Part shown: positions 44,023-52,080 of the stretch, one piece after another | How the letters are laid out: every line of letters starts with the position of its first letter | How positions within the stretch are numbered: the stretch's first letter is position 1 | Source: Xylanibacter ruminicola | Lineage (GTDB): Bacteria > Bacteroidota > Bacteroidia > Bacteroidales > Bacteroidaceae | NCBI RefSeq assembly: GCF_900142525.1 | Contig: NZ_FRBD01000018.1 | Span: 52,180-116,179, forward strand | Direction of reading: 5' to 3' | DNA length: 64,000 nt | The notes under the pieces: generated by a model | Seen by the model: the letters and a program-made list of their open reading frames with translations, nothing else | What the model was told of the DNA's origin: nothing | Database searches by the model: none | Position numbers and translations under genes: made by a program

Positions 44023-44050
44023 AATCCCGTCACACTTGACGGGATTTTTT
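44023..44050 (+). terminator. Terminator of the M23-LysM gene
   Basis: AATCCCGTCA (44023-44032) pairs perfectly with TGACGGGATT (44037-44046), loop CACT, followed by a T-run to 44050. Confidence 0.9.
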
Positions 44051-44090
44051 GTATCTTTGGCTCCGCCGAAGATACTCACGCTCGAAAAAT

Positions 44091-44132
44091 TCCAAATTAA
44101 TTTGGATTTTTGCTCGCTTATTCGTATCTTTG
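44091..44132 (+). promoter_or_regulatory. Promoter and 16-bp palindrome before the HerA-like gene
   Basis: TTTG (44101-44104) lies exactly 20 nt before TATCTTTG (44125-44132). A perfect palindrome TCCAAATTAATTTGGA (44091-44106) overlaps the -33 box, so a bound protein would block the promoter. A second TATCTTTG is at 44052-44059, right after the terminator. Confidence 0.65.
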
Positions 44133-44161
44133 CAACTGATAACCTAAAAACATTAAGAAGT

Positions 44162-45742
44162 ATGTACGACAAGGAAAGAGGGCTGTATATTGCCCACAGC
44201 TCCAACGGAGCACTGAGTATCACAGGAAAGATGGCCAACCGTCATGGTTTGATAGCAGGTGCTACAGGTACAGGTAAAACCGTAACCCTACAAGTAATGG
44301 CCGAAACATTCTGCCAAGCTGGCGTACCATGTTTTATGGCAGACATGAAAGGAGACCTGAGTGGTATTTCGCAAATAGGAAAGATGAGTGGATTTATCGA
44401 GAAGCGTCTGCCTGAGTTTGAGATAGAGAATCCAGAGTTCCAGAGTTGTCCAGTACGCCTTTTCGATGTTTTTGGCGAGCAAGGCCACCCCATGCGTGCT
44501 ACTATCTCGCAGATGGGACCACAGTTGCTTTCACGTCTGCTCGAACTCAACGAGACTCAGGATGGTGTACTCAATATCGTGTTCCGTATTGCTGACGAAC
44601 GCGGATTGCTGATTCTTGACTTGAAGGATCTGCGCGCCATGCTCGACTATGTATCAAAAAATGCCAAGGAATATACCACAAAGTACGGCAATATCTCATC
44701 AGCATCAGTAGGTGCCATTCAGCGTGCATTACTCCAATTGGAGAACCAAGGAGCCGACAAGTTCTTTGGCGAACCGTCATTCGACATCTACGATCTGATG
44801 CAGACAGAAGGCGGCAAGGGTATCATGAACGTTCTGGCTGCTGACAAACTGATGATGCAACCCAAGCTATATTCAACCTTCCTGTTATGGTTGCTTTCAG
44901 AACTCTACTCTACCCTTCCTGAGGTGGGCGACCTGCCTTTGCCAAAACTGGTATTCTTCTTCGACGAAGCCCACATGCTTTTCGATGGTACTTCAAAAGC
45001 CCTCCTCGACAAGATTGAGCAAGTTATCAGATTGATACGCTCAAAGGGCGTTGGCATCTATTTCATCACCCAAAGTCCAACAGATATCCCAGAGAATATA
45101 CTTGGTCAGTTAGGCAATCGTGTTCAGCATGCCTTAAGAGCCTACACGCCAAAAGACCAGAAGGCAGTTAAGACTGCTGCAGATACCTTCAGAGCTAACC
45201 CTGACTTCAAGACAGACGAGGCTATCATGAACCTTGAAACAGGTGAGGCGCTGGTTAGCTTCCTCGATGAGAAGGGAGCACCCAACATGGTGGAGCGTGC
45301 CAAGATTCTCTTCCCGCTATCACAGATTGGAGCTATAACTGAGGGGCAGCGATTGGATATCATTAAGCAGAGTCGCATCTATGGCAAGTATGATACTCCA
45401 ATTGATCGTGAGAGTGCTTTCGAGGTATTGATGGCTGAAGCAGAGAAGCAACTTGCAGAACAAAGACAGCAACAAGCCGAGATAGACATTCCAAAGCCTG
45501 AAGCCAAGACTGAGAAAAAGAAGTCGGGTATGATGAGTAAGGTATTGAAAGCCGTACTTACAGCCATCACTTCTACATTCGCCACTATTCTTGGCACCTA
45601 TGTCAGCGATAAGGTAACTGGTAAGAAGACAAAATCAAGGACCTCAACTACTGGTCGCGTAGCCAAGAATGCCACAAGTGCTGCCACACGCACCATCACG
45701 AAGGAATTGACACGCGACATCCTTGGAAACCTTATCAAATAA
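44162..45742 (+). CDS. HerA-like (DUF853) ATPase
   Basis: This 526-aa protein has the HerA/FtsK-type ATPase core: Walker [11 protein letters not shown] (about 32-41), Walker [13 protein letters not shown] (about 263-274), [26 protein letters not shown] with sensor and arginine-finger residues. The tail (about 435-526) has an acidic Gln-rich helix and a hydrophobic/basic segment. HerA-like DUF853 proteins are widespread; partners such as NurA are not encoded nearby, and the cellular role is unknown. The frame from 44036 runs through the terminator and promoter and is rejected. Confidence 0.92.
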   Translation: MYDKERGLYIAHSSNGALSITGKMANRHGLIAGATGTGKTVTLQVMAETFCQAGVPCFMADMKGDLSGISQIGKMSGFIEKRLPEFEIENPEFQSCPVRLFDVFGEQGHPMRATISQMGPQLLSRLLELNETQDGVLNIVFRIADERGLLILDLKDLRAMLDYVSKNAKEYTTKYGNISSASVGAIQRALLQLENQGADKFFGEPSFDIYDLMQTEGGKGIMNVLAADKLMMQPKLYSTFLLWLLSELYSTLPEVGDLPLPKLVFFFDEAHMLFDGTSKALLDKIEQVIRLIRSKGVGIYFITQSPTDIPENILGQLGNRVQHALRAYTPKDQKAVKTAADTFRANPDFKTDEAIMNLETGEALVSFLDEKGAPNMVERAKILFPLSQIGAITEGQRLDIIKQSRIYGKYDTPIDRESAFEVLMAEAEKQLAEQRQQQAEIDIPKPEAKTEKKKSGMMSKVLKAVLTAITSTFATILGTYVSDKVTGKKTKSRTSTTGRVAKNATSAATRTITKELTRDILGNLIK

Positions 45743-46300
45743 TCAGATATTTTCACATATAGTATAAATATACCGCTGTCTATCGACGGTGGTATATTTA
45801 TATTTGGTGGTATCGATAACTGACTTCATATCATTACTGATACCTGTACCTATCAGTTTCATGGTAGCCTCTTTCATAGTCCAAAGTCGGATAAAAGCAG
45901 AGGCAGGATTCTCAGACGCTTCTATCTCTCGCACCTCATCATCGTTCATGGTGTAGTTAACCAGGCTATCCTTAAACTCGCGAATAGACTCTACGTCAAT
46001 GCCAATAGGGTGATTACTGATGGCGCAAGCCACAGCCTCTTTGCAATGACTCAGGTTAAAGAATATCTCAGGATGACCAACGATAGAGGGTTTACCATGC
46101 TCATTGTACTCCAAAATGGGGTTATCCGTGAGGCCATATTCCTCACGTAGGCCTTGTTTCAGTAATTGATAAGCCAGTACACAAAGTCTCTGGCCCTGTT
46201 CGAACTTAAACTTCAAGGCTTGCTCCCTACGCTGGGCGGAGATTTCCATCAAGGCTTCAGAGAGATTGAAATTCCAAATATCTTCAGATAGGTATATCAT
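45743..46300 (-). CDS. 4'-phosphopantetheinyl transferase superfamily protein
   Basis: This 185-aa protein has the Sfp/AcpT-type motifs: NLSHCKEAVACAIS, IGIDVES with the metal-binding Asp, and FIRLWTMKEATMKLIGTG with the conserved W-x-x-K-E-A/S. It transfers phosphopantetheine from CoA to carrier proteins. No polyketide or NRPS genes are in the window, so the partner is unknown. It is immediately convergent with the HerA-like gene. Confidence 0.92.
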   Translation of the reverse strand: MIYLSEDIWNFNLSEALMEISAQRREQALKFKFEQGQRLCVLAYQLLKQGLREEYGLTDNPILEYNEHGKPSIVGHPEIFFNLSHCKEAVACAISNHPIGIDVESIREFKDSLVNYTMNDDEVREIEASENPASAFIRLWTMKEATMKLIGTGISNDMKSVIDTTKYKYTTVDRQRYIYTICENI

Positions 46301-46313
46301 TGTTTATTTCACC

Positions 46314-46359
46314 CCACCTGTATTCCCCTCCCCTATATAGGGACGGGGAATACAGGTGG
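46314..46359. repeat. Strong hairpin between rmuC and the PPTase gene
   Basis: CCACCTGTATTCCCC (46314-46328) pairs with GGGGAATACAGGTGG (46345-46359), extended by TCCC/GGGA. It begins 5 nt after the rmuC stop. No T-run follows on the minus strand, so its role as terminator is doubtful. Confidence 0.75.
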
Positions 46360-46363
46360 AAAA

Positions 46364-47668
46364 CTATTCTATTGCAATTTCAGGTTTGGGAATGCGACGA
46401 TTGGGGTTCTCCTTGGCACCAAGGTCTACCAGTTCGCGTGCTTTTTGAGCTACACTTTGGCGACCAGTAATCAGCTTATTATTGGTGCTATCGTATACCT
46501 CCTGCACCTTGTGAAGTTTTTCCCCCAAGTCATTATATCGCTGTACGAAATCTCCAAGACGGTCGAGCAACTGTTCTGCCAATCCGAACACCTTCTCCTG
46601 GTTCTCAGCCTGCTGATTCTGTACCCATGCGATGTGAATCATGTGGAGGATTCCAAGCAGATTCTGCTCACCAGTTACAAACACCTTCTTCTCGAAAGCC
46701 TCACGCCAAAGTGTTGGATCGTTTGCCAATGCCAACTGCAACGACGACTCAAAAGGCACAAACATAATCACAAAGTCAACAGCATCACGACCATTCTTGA
46801 TATACTTAGAATAATCCTTGCGTGCCAACTCATTTACATGACTGCGAACACTCTTGATATGATCCTGCAGATAGCGCTCCTTATCCTCAGGCGATTCTGC
46901 ATTCACGTATTTCTCGTATGCCACCAGCGAAACCTTCGAGTCGATAATGGCATCCTGACCTTGAGGATAGTGCAATATCACATCAGGCTGCATCTCGCGA
47001 CCTGTCTCGTCATGCTTCATGGGCTTACCCAGTTCGTCGCGAAGTCGAGCCTGAACCTCATAGTGGATACCCTCAGTCAATCCCTGACTCGTCAACAAGT
47101 CGCCAAGTATAATCTCGCCCATGTTTCCACTCACCTTATTATCTCTACGCAGCACATTCGTCAGACTTTCAGCCTTCTCACCCAACTGCTGTGTTTGTTG
47201 CATCATCATCAACATCTGTTCGCGGAATGAGGCAGAATGTGCAGCTGATTCCTTCTGATTATCGTTGATGGCTTTCTGCATATTAGCTATGGCATCCTTC
47301 AGAGGTTGGGTAATACCTGTCATGGTCTCTGTGTTCGAATCTTTCAGTTTTGAGGCACTCTGTTCCAACAACTGCTGAGCCATATTCTTGAAACGTTCTT
47401 CATGACGTTGCAGCTCCTCTTTCATCTGCTGACGAACCAACTCCAACTCACGTCCCTGCGATTCCGACTTGGCATGCAGATCTTTATTCTCAGCCTCCAA
47501 ATGCCTAACTCTACTTGTAGCCTCAGCCAGCTGTTCGCCCTTCATCGAGAGTTCCATTTCTTTCTTTCCACCCTCAATACGTAGCGCATCCATTTTCTTG
47601 TCCATCAGCAGGTAGAGCACCACTGCCCCCACCGCTATACCTATTATAATATACAGTACTATCATCAT
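46364..47668 (-). CDS. rmuC: DNA recombination protein RmuC
   Basis: This 434-aa protein has an N-terminal membrane helix (about 3-22), a long coiled coil (about 25-170) and the RmuC domain (about 175-400) with NMGEIILGDLL, QPDVILHYPQGQDAIIDSKVSL, DAVDFVIMFVPFESSLQLAL. The nuclease-like core IIDSKVSL is intact. RmuC limits inversions and is implicated in phage restriction and genome maintenance. Length is normal. A TAATTTTG box lies at 47689-47696 upstream. Confidence 0.95.
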   Translation of the reverse strand: MMIVLYIIIGIAVGAVVLYLLMDKKMDALRIEGGKKEMELSMKGEQLAEATSRVRHLEAENKDLHAKSESQGRELELVRQQMKEELQRHEERFKNMAQQLLEQSASKLKDSNTETMTGITQPLKDAIANMQKAINDNQKESAAHSASFREQMLMMMQQTQQLGEKAESLTNVLRRDNKVSGNMGEIILGDLLTSQGLTEGIHYEVQARLRDELGKPMKHDETGREMQPDVILHYPQGQDAIIDSKVSLVAYEKYVNAESPEDKERYLQDHIKSVRSHVNELARKDYSKYIKNGRDAVDFVIMFVPFESSLQLALANDPTLWREAFEKKVFVTGEQNLLGILHMIHIAWVQNQQAENQEKVFGLAEQLLDRLGDFVQRYNDLGEKLHKVQEVYDSTNNKLITGRQSVAQKARELVDLGAKENPNRRIPKPEIAIE

Positions 47669-47688
47669 TTAACTTTTTATTTCTGCTG

Positions 47689-47696
47689 CAAAATTA
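47689..47696 (-). promoter_or_regulatory. -7 box of rmuC
   Basis: TAATTTTG followed by CAGC on the minus strand, 20 nt before the ATG. Confidence 0.55.
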
Positions 47697-47711
47697 AGAA
47701 AAATCCATATA

Positions 47712-49163
47712 TTACGCATCATCCGTGCCTAAAAAATTGCATATTTGAGTCTTAGGCCAGTTTACAAGAAACAGCTTTTCGGTGGCACGCGTAAAGGCGG
47801 TATATAGCCAGTGGATATAGTCAGGCGTTAGCATATCGTCAGTCATATAGCCTTGGTCAATATACACATGAGCCCACTGACCACCCTGAGCTTTATGACA
47901 GGTAACGGCATAAGCATATTTTATCTGAAGAGCGTTATAATACTTATCGCTCTTCAATTTTTTAATGCGATCAGCTTTCAAGGGCACATCAGCATAATCC
48001 TCCATCACAGCATTATATAGCTGTTCCTGCTGATCGTGAGATAAAGCAGGCGACTCTGTGGTTAGCGAATCGAGAATAACAGTTGCAGTCAGCTCGTAGT
48101 CATCATAATCTGGCAGTTGCATCGTTACCTCAGCAAAACGGAATCCATAGAGTTCATGGATATTACGTACACGCTGAACCACAGCGATATCACCATTGGC
48201 TATGAATGGAATCTCTTTTGATTGTTCCGTCCAATAATAGTTATTCTTCACTATCATCAGCTGGTCGCCACGACAAAGTTCTTCTTCGCGATCAAGCACC
48301 GTATTACGAATGCCTTGGTTGTAAATATTTGCACGCTTGTTGCTACGGGTGATAACCATCGTCTCGTCCATACCCACCCTACTGTAGCTGGTTGCCAACG
48401 ATTCTATCAACTCATCGCCAGGCATCAGTTGTATATCAGCAAAGCCTTGAAATCTGATTTTTGGGAGTATGGCATTCTCGTACCCTCGCACCTCCGCACC
48501 TCCGTACCCACGTATCCTAGTAGCATTCCACAGAATACCAGAATCCTCGCTCTGGCGAAGCACCTGATTCAGATCGCACTCGTAAACCTTCATGCCATAA
48601 GCACGAATCACGTCTGTCATCAGCGCAGGGCTCTCATCCTCACCTACTGGTGGCAACTGGGCTTTATCACCCACCAACACCATACGGCAGTTGGCGCCGT
48701 TATACACAAACTGCATCAAATCATCGAGCAAACAACCACTGCCAAAAGCAGAATCACCATAGCCTTGGTTGGCTATCATCGACGACTCGTCTATTATAAA
48801 TAATGTGTCGTGATTCAGATTTGCATTCAGATTGAACGAAGATAAATCGCCAGCAGACTTCTGGCGATAGATACGACGATGAATCGTGTAAGCCGGATGA
48901 CCAGCATTCAGCGAAAACACCTTAGCTGCGCGACCAGTTGGCGCCAGCAGAATCATCTTCTGCTTCAAGGTGCTCATCGCCCTTACTATGGCTCCAGCCA
49001 GAGTAGTTTTACCTGTACCAGCAGAGCCACGAAGAATCATCACCACCTGATCATTTCGATCGCTCATAAAGAGCGAAAACACATCGATAGCATGCTCCTG
49101 CTCCTCTGTTGGCACCACCCCCAGAGCCTCTCTGATCCTATATTTAAGTTCGTCGCTAATCAT
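47712..49163 (-). CDS. RecD-like superfamily 1 helicase / AAA ATPase
   Basis: This 483-aa protein has an SF1B core: Walker A GSAGTGKTT (about 46-54), motif Ia LLAPTGRAAKVF, DEQ-box motif FIIDESSMI, VGDKAQLPPVG (motif III), and a UvrD/RecD C-terminal domain with YAVTCHKAQGGQW (motif V). N-terminal exonuclease-pairing domains are absent, so it resembles RecD2-like helicases but is shorter. The start is ATG49163; a TTG nine bases earlier is part of the -7 box. It is divergent from the 31-aa/DUF3822 genes. Confidence 0.92.
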   Translation of the reverse strand: MISDELKYRIREALGVVPTEEQEHAIDVFSLFMSDRNDQVVMILRGSAGTGKTTLAGAIVRAMSTLKQKMILLAPTGRAAKVFSLNAGHPAYTIHRRIYRQKSAGDLSSFNLNANLNHDTLFIIDESSMIANQGYGDSAFGSGCLLDDLMQFVYNGANCRMVLVGDKAQLPPVGEDESPALMTDVIRAYGMKVYECDLNQVLRQSEDSGILWNATRIRGYGGAEVRGYENAILPKIRFQGFADIQLMPGDELIESLATSYSRVGMDETMVITRSNKRANIYNQGIRNTVLDREEELCRGDQLMIVKNNYYWTEQSKEIPFIANGDIAVVQRVRNIHELYGFRFAEVTMQLPDYDDYELTATVILDSLTTESPALSHDQQEQLYNAVMEDYADVPLKADRIKKLKSDKYYNALQIKYAYAVTCHKAQGGQWAHVYIDQGYMTDDMLTPDYIHWLYTAFTRATEKLFLVNWPKTQICNFLGTDDA

Positions 49164-49171
49164 TTCGGCCA

Positions 49172-49179
49172 CAAAGTTA
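49172..49179 (-). promoter_or_regulatory. -7 box of the RecD-like helicase gene
   Basis: TAACTTTG on the minus strand ends 8 nt before the ATG, giving a nearly leaderless transcript. Confidence 0.65.
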
Positions 49180-49186
49180 CAATTTT

Positions 49187-49214
49187 TTCTTAATTCTTAA
49201 TTCTTAATTCTTAA
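49187..49214. repeat. Four TTCTTAA heptamers between divergent promoters
   Basis: Four perfect units at 49187-49214 end 7 nt before TACCTTTG of the plus-strand operon and begin 7 nt from the minus-strand -7 box. The same four-unit block occurs at 3980-4007. Confidence 0.85.
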
Positions 49215-49221
49215 TTTTTTG

Positions 49222-49229
49222 TACCTTTG
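49222..49229 (+). promoter_or_regulatory. -7 box of the 31-aa peptide/DUF3822/rsmD operon
   Basis: TACCTTTG followed by CACCC, 9 nt before the ATG at 49239. Confidence 0.7.
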
Positions 49230-49238
49230 CACCCAGTT

Positions 49239-49334
49239 ATGCATATCAACAACAAATTAGTGAATATCCTTCTGGCCTTGATAGCCGCATGTCTGTTTGC
49301 GCTGTGTGTGGCCAGTGTGATGAATGTTAAGTAG
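49239..49334 (+). CDS. 31-aa single-span membrane peptide
   Basis: An ATG located right after the promoter opens a 31-codon frame: MHINNKLVN, a hydrophobic segment LLALIAACLFALCVASVM, and NVK-stop. The stop TAG is directly followed by the ATG of the DUF3822 gene, so translation of the two is probably coupled. It has the composition of a real small transmembrane protein. It may be a leader peptide instead. No homologue is known to me. Confidence 0.55.
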   Translation: MHINNKLVNILLALIAACLFALCVASVMNVK

Positions 49335-50135
49335 ATGGACGCGAAGAAGACTATTATACGCATAGGGCGAAACACGCTCTCATTCACCACACTCGATGCC
49401 ACCAGCACCGAGCACCCCATTCTGTACCGTCCTTACGTAGTAAAGGGTGGCATCTCGATGTCGGCCAATCTGCGCGAAGCCTTTAAATCTGGCAATTGCA
49501 TAGATGCAGAAACAACTAAGGTTCAGGTGATGGTCGAGACGCCATCGTTGTTGGTACCCATCGAGCAGTTCGACGAGGCTGATATGGAGGAGCTCTTCTC
49601 TTATTCTTATCCAGCTGGTCAGGAAAAGCGCGTCATCTACTACGATGTATTGCCCGACCTGAAGGCTGTATGCCTCTATGCTATCAATAAGAACCTTGAT
49701 ACTGTTATTCGCGACCGTTTTGATAATGGCGTAACTTTTGTCCACTCGATGACTCCCGTTTGGCGCCAACTGCACCAGCGCAGCTTTACTGGTCATCGCA
49801 ACAAGCTATATGGATATTATCACGGCAAGCAGCTCGAAGTATTCAGTTTCCAGCAGAACCGCTTTAAGTTCTGCAACAGCTTTGATGCAGCCCATGCCCA
49901 CGATGCATTATACTATCTGCTATACGTTTGGAAACAACTAAGACTGCAGAGCGAACACGACGAACTGCACATACTTGGCAACATACCTGAACAGGAGTGG
50001 TTGCTACAGGAGTTGAAGCGATTCCTGCAGAATGCCTACCTGATTAATGCTCAGGCCGAATTCCAGGATGCTCCTGCAACCAAGATTAAAGGTATGCCAT
50101 ACGATTTGATAACCCTAATAACCCGCGGACGATGA
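49335..50135 (+). CDS. DUF3822 family protein
   Basis: This 266-aa protein belongs to DUF3822, a family confined to Bacteroidota and regularly placed before rsmD. Features include IRIGRNTLSFTTLD near the start, HPILYRPYVVKGGISMSANLREAF, and a fold reminiscent of a degenerate actin/RNase H-like duplication. No active-site residues are recognised. Its stop overlaps the rsmD start (ATGA), so the two are translationally coupled. Confidence 0.9.
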   Translation: MDAKKTIIRIGRNTLSFTTLDATSTEHPILYRPYVVKGGISMSANLREAFKSGNCIDAETTKVQVMVETPSLLVPIEQFDEADMEELFSYSYPAGQEKRVIYYDVLPDLKAVCLYAINKNLDTVIRDRFDNGVTFVHSMTPVWRQLHQRSFTGHRNKLYGYYHGKQLEVFSFQQNRFKFCNSFDAAHAHDALYYLLYVWKQLRLQSEHDELHILGNIPEQEWLLQELKRFLQNAYLINAQAEFQDAPATKIKGMPYDLITLITRGR

Positions 50136-50665
50136 GAATTATTACAGGTATCTATAAAGGTCGTCATTTCGACATTCCTCGCTCGTTCAAGGCGCGACCC
50201 ACTACCGACTTTGCCAAGGAGAACATTTTTAATGTGCTGGCTGGCTACATCGATTTCGAAGGCATCAATGCCCTCGACCTCTTTTCTGGCACTGGTAGCA
50301 TCTCGCTCGAACTGGTTTCGCGTGGATGCAGTCATGTGGTAAGTGTAGAGATGGATCGCGACCATCATCGTTTCATCACAGATTGCCTGAAGAAGCTGGA
50401 TACTGATGTGTGTCTGCCTCTTCGTGGCGATGTGTTCCGCTATATCAAATCGTGCAAACAGCAGTTTGATTTCATTTTTGCCGATCCTCCTTATGCGCTG
50501 AAAGAGTTGCCCACAATCCCTGGACTTATTTTCGAGCGTGGTTTGCTGAAGGAAGGTGGAATACTGGTGTTTGAACATGGCAAAGACAACGACTTCTCAA
50601 GCGGCCCTCATTTCGTTGAGCATCGCACATACGGTAGTGTAAACTTCTCGATTTTCAAGAATTAG
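50132..50665 (+). CDS. rsmD: 16S rRNA (guanine-966-N2)-methyltransferase
   Basis: This 177-aa methyltransferase modifies G966 (E. coli numbering) of 16S rRNA. It has MRIITGIYKGRHFD at the start, the PTTDFAKENIFNVL segment, the SAM loop ALDLFSGTGSISLE, and the catalytic DPPY in FADPPYAL. Length is normal. It overlaps the DUF3822 gene by 4 bp and its end overlaps that of the convergent cls gene. Confidence 0.96.
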   Translation: MRIITGIYKGRHFDIPRSFKARPTTDFAKENIFNVLAGYIDFEGINALDLFSGTGSISLELVSRGCSHVVSVEMDRDHHRFITDCLKKLDTDVCLPLRGDVFRYIKSCKQQFDFIFADPPYALKELPTIPGLIFERGLLKEGGILVFEHGKDNDFSSGPHFVEHRTYGSVNFSIFKN

Positions 50666-52080
50666 AAAAGTGGCGACAGCATTCTTGTAACGCTCTCCCA
50701 AAGCCTTACAAAGAATCCGTTGTCCATCCGTTCTTTCGCATCCTCAAGCGCTACGGTATGCTCAAGGTCGCGAAGGAACACATTTTTTATGCGCAGAGCC
50801 AGGCCTTCGTCGAAGAAGAAGATGTTGGCCTCGAAGTTATTCTCGAAGCTGCGGAAATCCAGATTCGTCGATCCACAGGTGGTGATGGAGTCATCGCACA
50901 CCAACAGCTTTGAGTGCAAGAATCCAGCCTCATACAGATAAACCTTCACACCAGCCTCTTTTATCTCGCGCAGATAGCTACGGCTGGCCCACTCCACAAA
51001 TCTGGCATCGCTACGTCGCGGACAAATCACTCTTACATCCACACCAGCCAAAGCAGCCGTCTTCAAGGCAAACAGCACCGACTCGTTTGGCAGGAAATAA
51101 GGTGTTTCAAGATACAGGTATCGCTTGGCGCCAAGAATAATGCGCACATAGCCCTGCTGTATTTCAGGATAAGGCGTGGTGGGACCGCTGGTAACCACCT
51201 GAGCCAGACAGTTATTCGATATATCCTCGCATCGCGGATAGTACTTGCGGTCAGAAAGCAACGTGCGATCCACAAAATACCAATCAACCAGAAAAGCTCT
51301 CTGCAAGGCATGAACGCCTCCACCAGTAACCCTCAGCATCGTGTCGCGCCACGACTGATTGTCGCTACCCTGCACGTAGCGCTGGGCTATGTTCATACCG
51401 CCAATATAGCCCACCTTACCATCTATCACAATAATCTTGCGGTGGTTGCGATAGTTAACCTTGCTGGTAAACGAGGGGAACCTAACGGGCATAAACGACC
51501 TGACCTCGATACCTGCCTCGCGCATCCGCTCAAAGAAGCGGTGATGCACATTCCAACAGCCCACATCATCGTACACCAGCCTTACCTCTACCCCCTGGCC
51601 ACGCTTATCTATCAGTGCATCAGCCACAAGCGTGCCTAGTGGGTCTTCAGCAAATATGTACATATCAATATGTATGTGGTCCTTGGCGCGCCCTATGTCC
51701 TCCATCAGCTCTGCAATAAACTGATAGCCATCAGTACAGATATCCACCAGATTATCCTTGAACGGCAGGGCCAGGTTCTGATTCACAAACAGGTCAATCA
51801 GCGGTTTATGCTTATCAGGCAGACGCAGATTCTGCTGCTCAGCAAACTCCAGCATCGAACGCTTGGTGAGCTGATTCATAGAGCGTTCACTTACATAGCG
51901 CTCCTTGCGATGGTTGATGCCAAAGAATAGATAGAACACTATACCCACCACAGGCACAAAGTAAATCACCAGCGCCCAGGCCATCGTCTTTGCGGGTTGG
52001 CGATTGTCCATCACCACATGAACGATGGCGACAACTACCAACACGTAGTAGACTATGAGTATAATGTTCAACCAGTTCAT
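50662..52080 (-). CDS. cls: Cardiolipin synthase
   Basis: This 472-aa membrane enzyme joins two phosphatidylglycerol molecules. Two N-terminal membrane helices (about 4-24 and 34-54, with FYLFFGINHRK after them) precede two phospholipase D domains with HKD motifs: NHRKIIVIDG (about 218) and HSKLLVCDD (about 397), each followed by the Gly-Gly or Gly-Ser/Thr-Asn signature. Length is normal. It overlaps dnaG by 4 bp, so the two are co-transcribed. Confidence 0.95.
   Translation of the reverse strand: MNWLNIILIVYYVLVVVAIVHVVMDNRQPAKTMAWALVIYFVPVVGIVFYLFFGINHRKERYVSERSMNQLTKRSMLEFAEQQNLRLPDKHKPLIDLFVNQNLALPFKDNLVDICTDGYQFIAELMEDIGRAKDHIHIDMYIFAEDPLGTLVADALIDKRGQGVEVRLVYDDVGCWNVHHRFFERMREAGIEVRSFMPVRFPSFTSKVNYRNHRKIIVIDGKVGYIGGMNIAQRYVQGSDNQSWRDTMLRVTGGGVHALQRAFLVDWYFVDRTLLSDRKYYPRCEDISNNCLAQVVTSGPTTPYPEIQQGYVRIILGAKRYLYLETPYFLPNESVLFALKTAALAGVDVRVICPRRSDARFVEWASRSYLREIKEAGVKVYLYEAGFLHSKLLVCDDSITTCGSTNLDFRSFENNFEANIFFFDEGLALRIKNVFLRDLEHTVALEDAKERMDNGFFVRLWESVTRMLSPLF

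Noticed and set aside
46301..46363. Small gene between rmuC and the PPTase gene
   Set aside because: The 63-bp gap is filled by the hairpin and has no start codon with a plausible frame.
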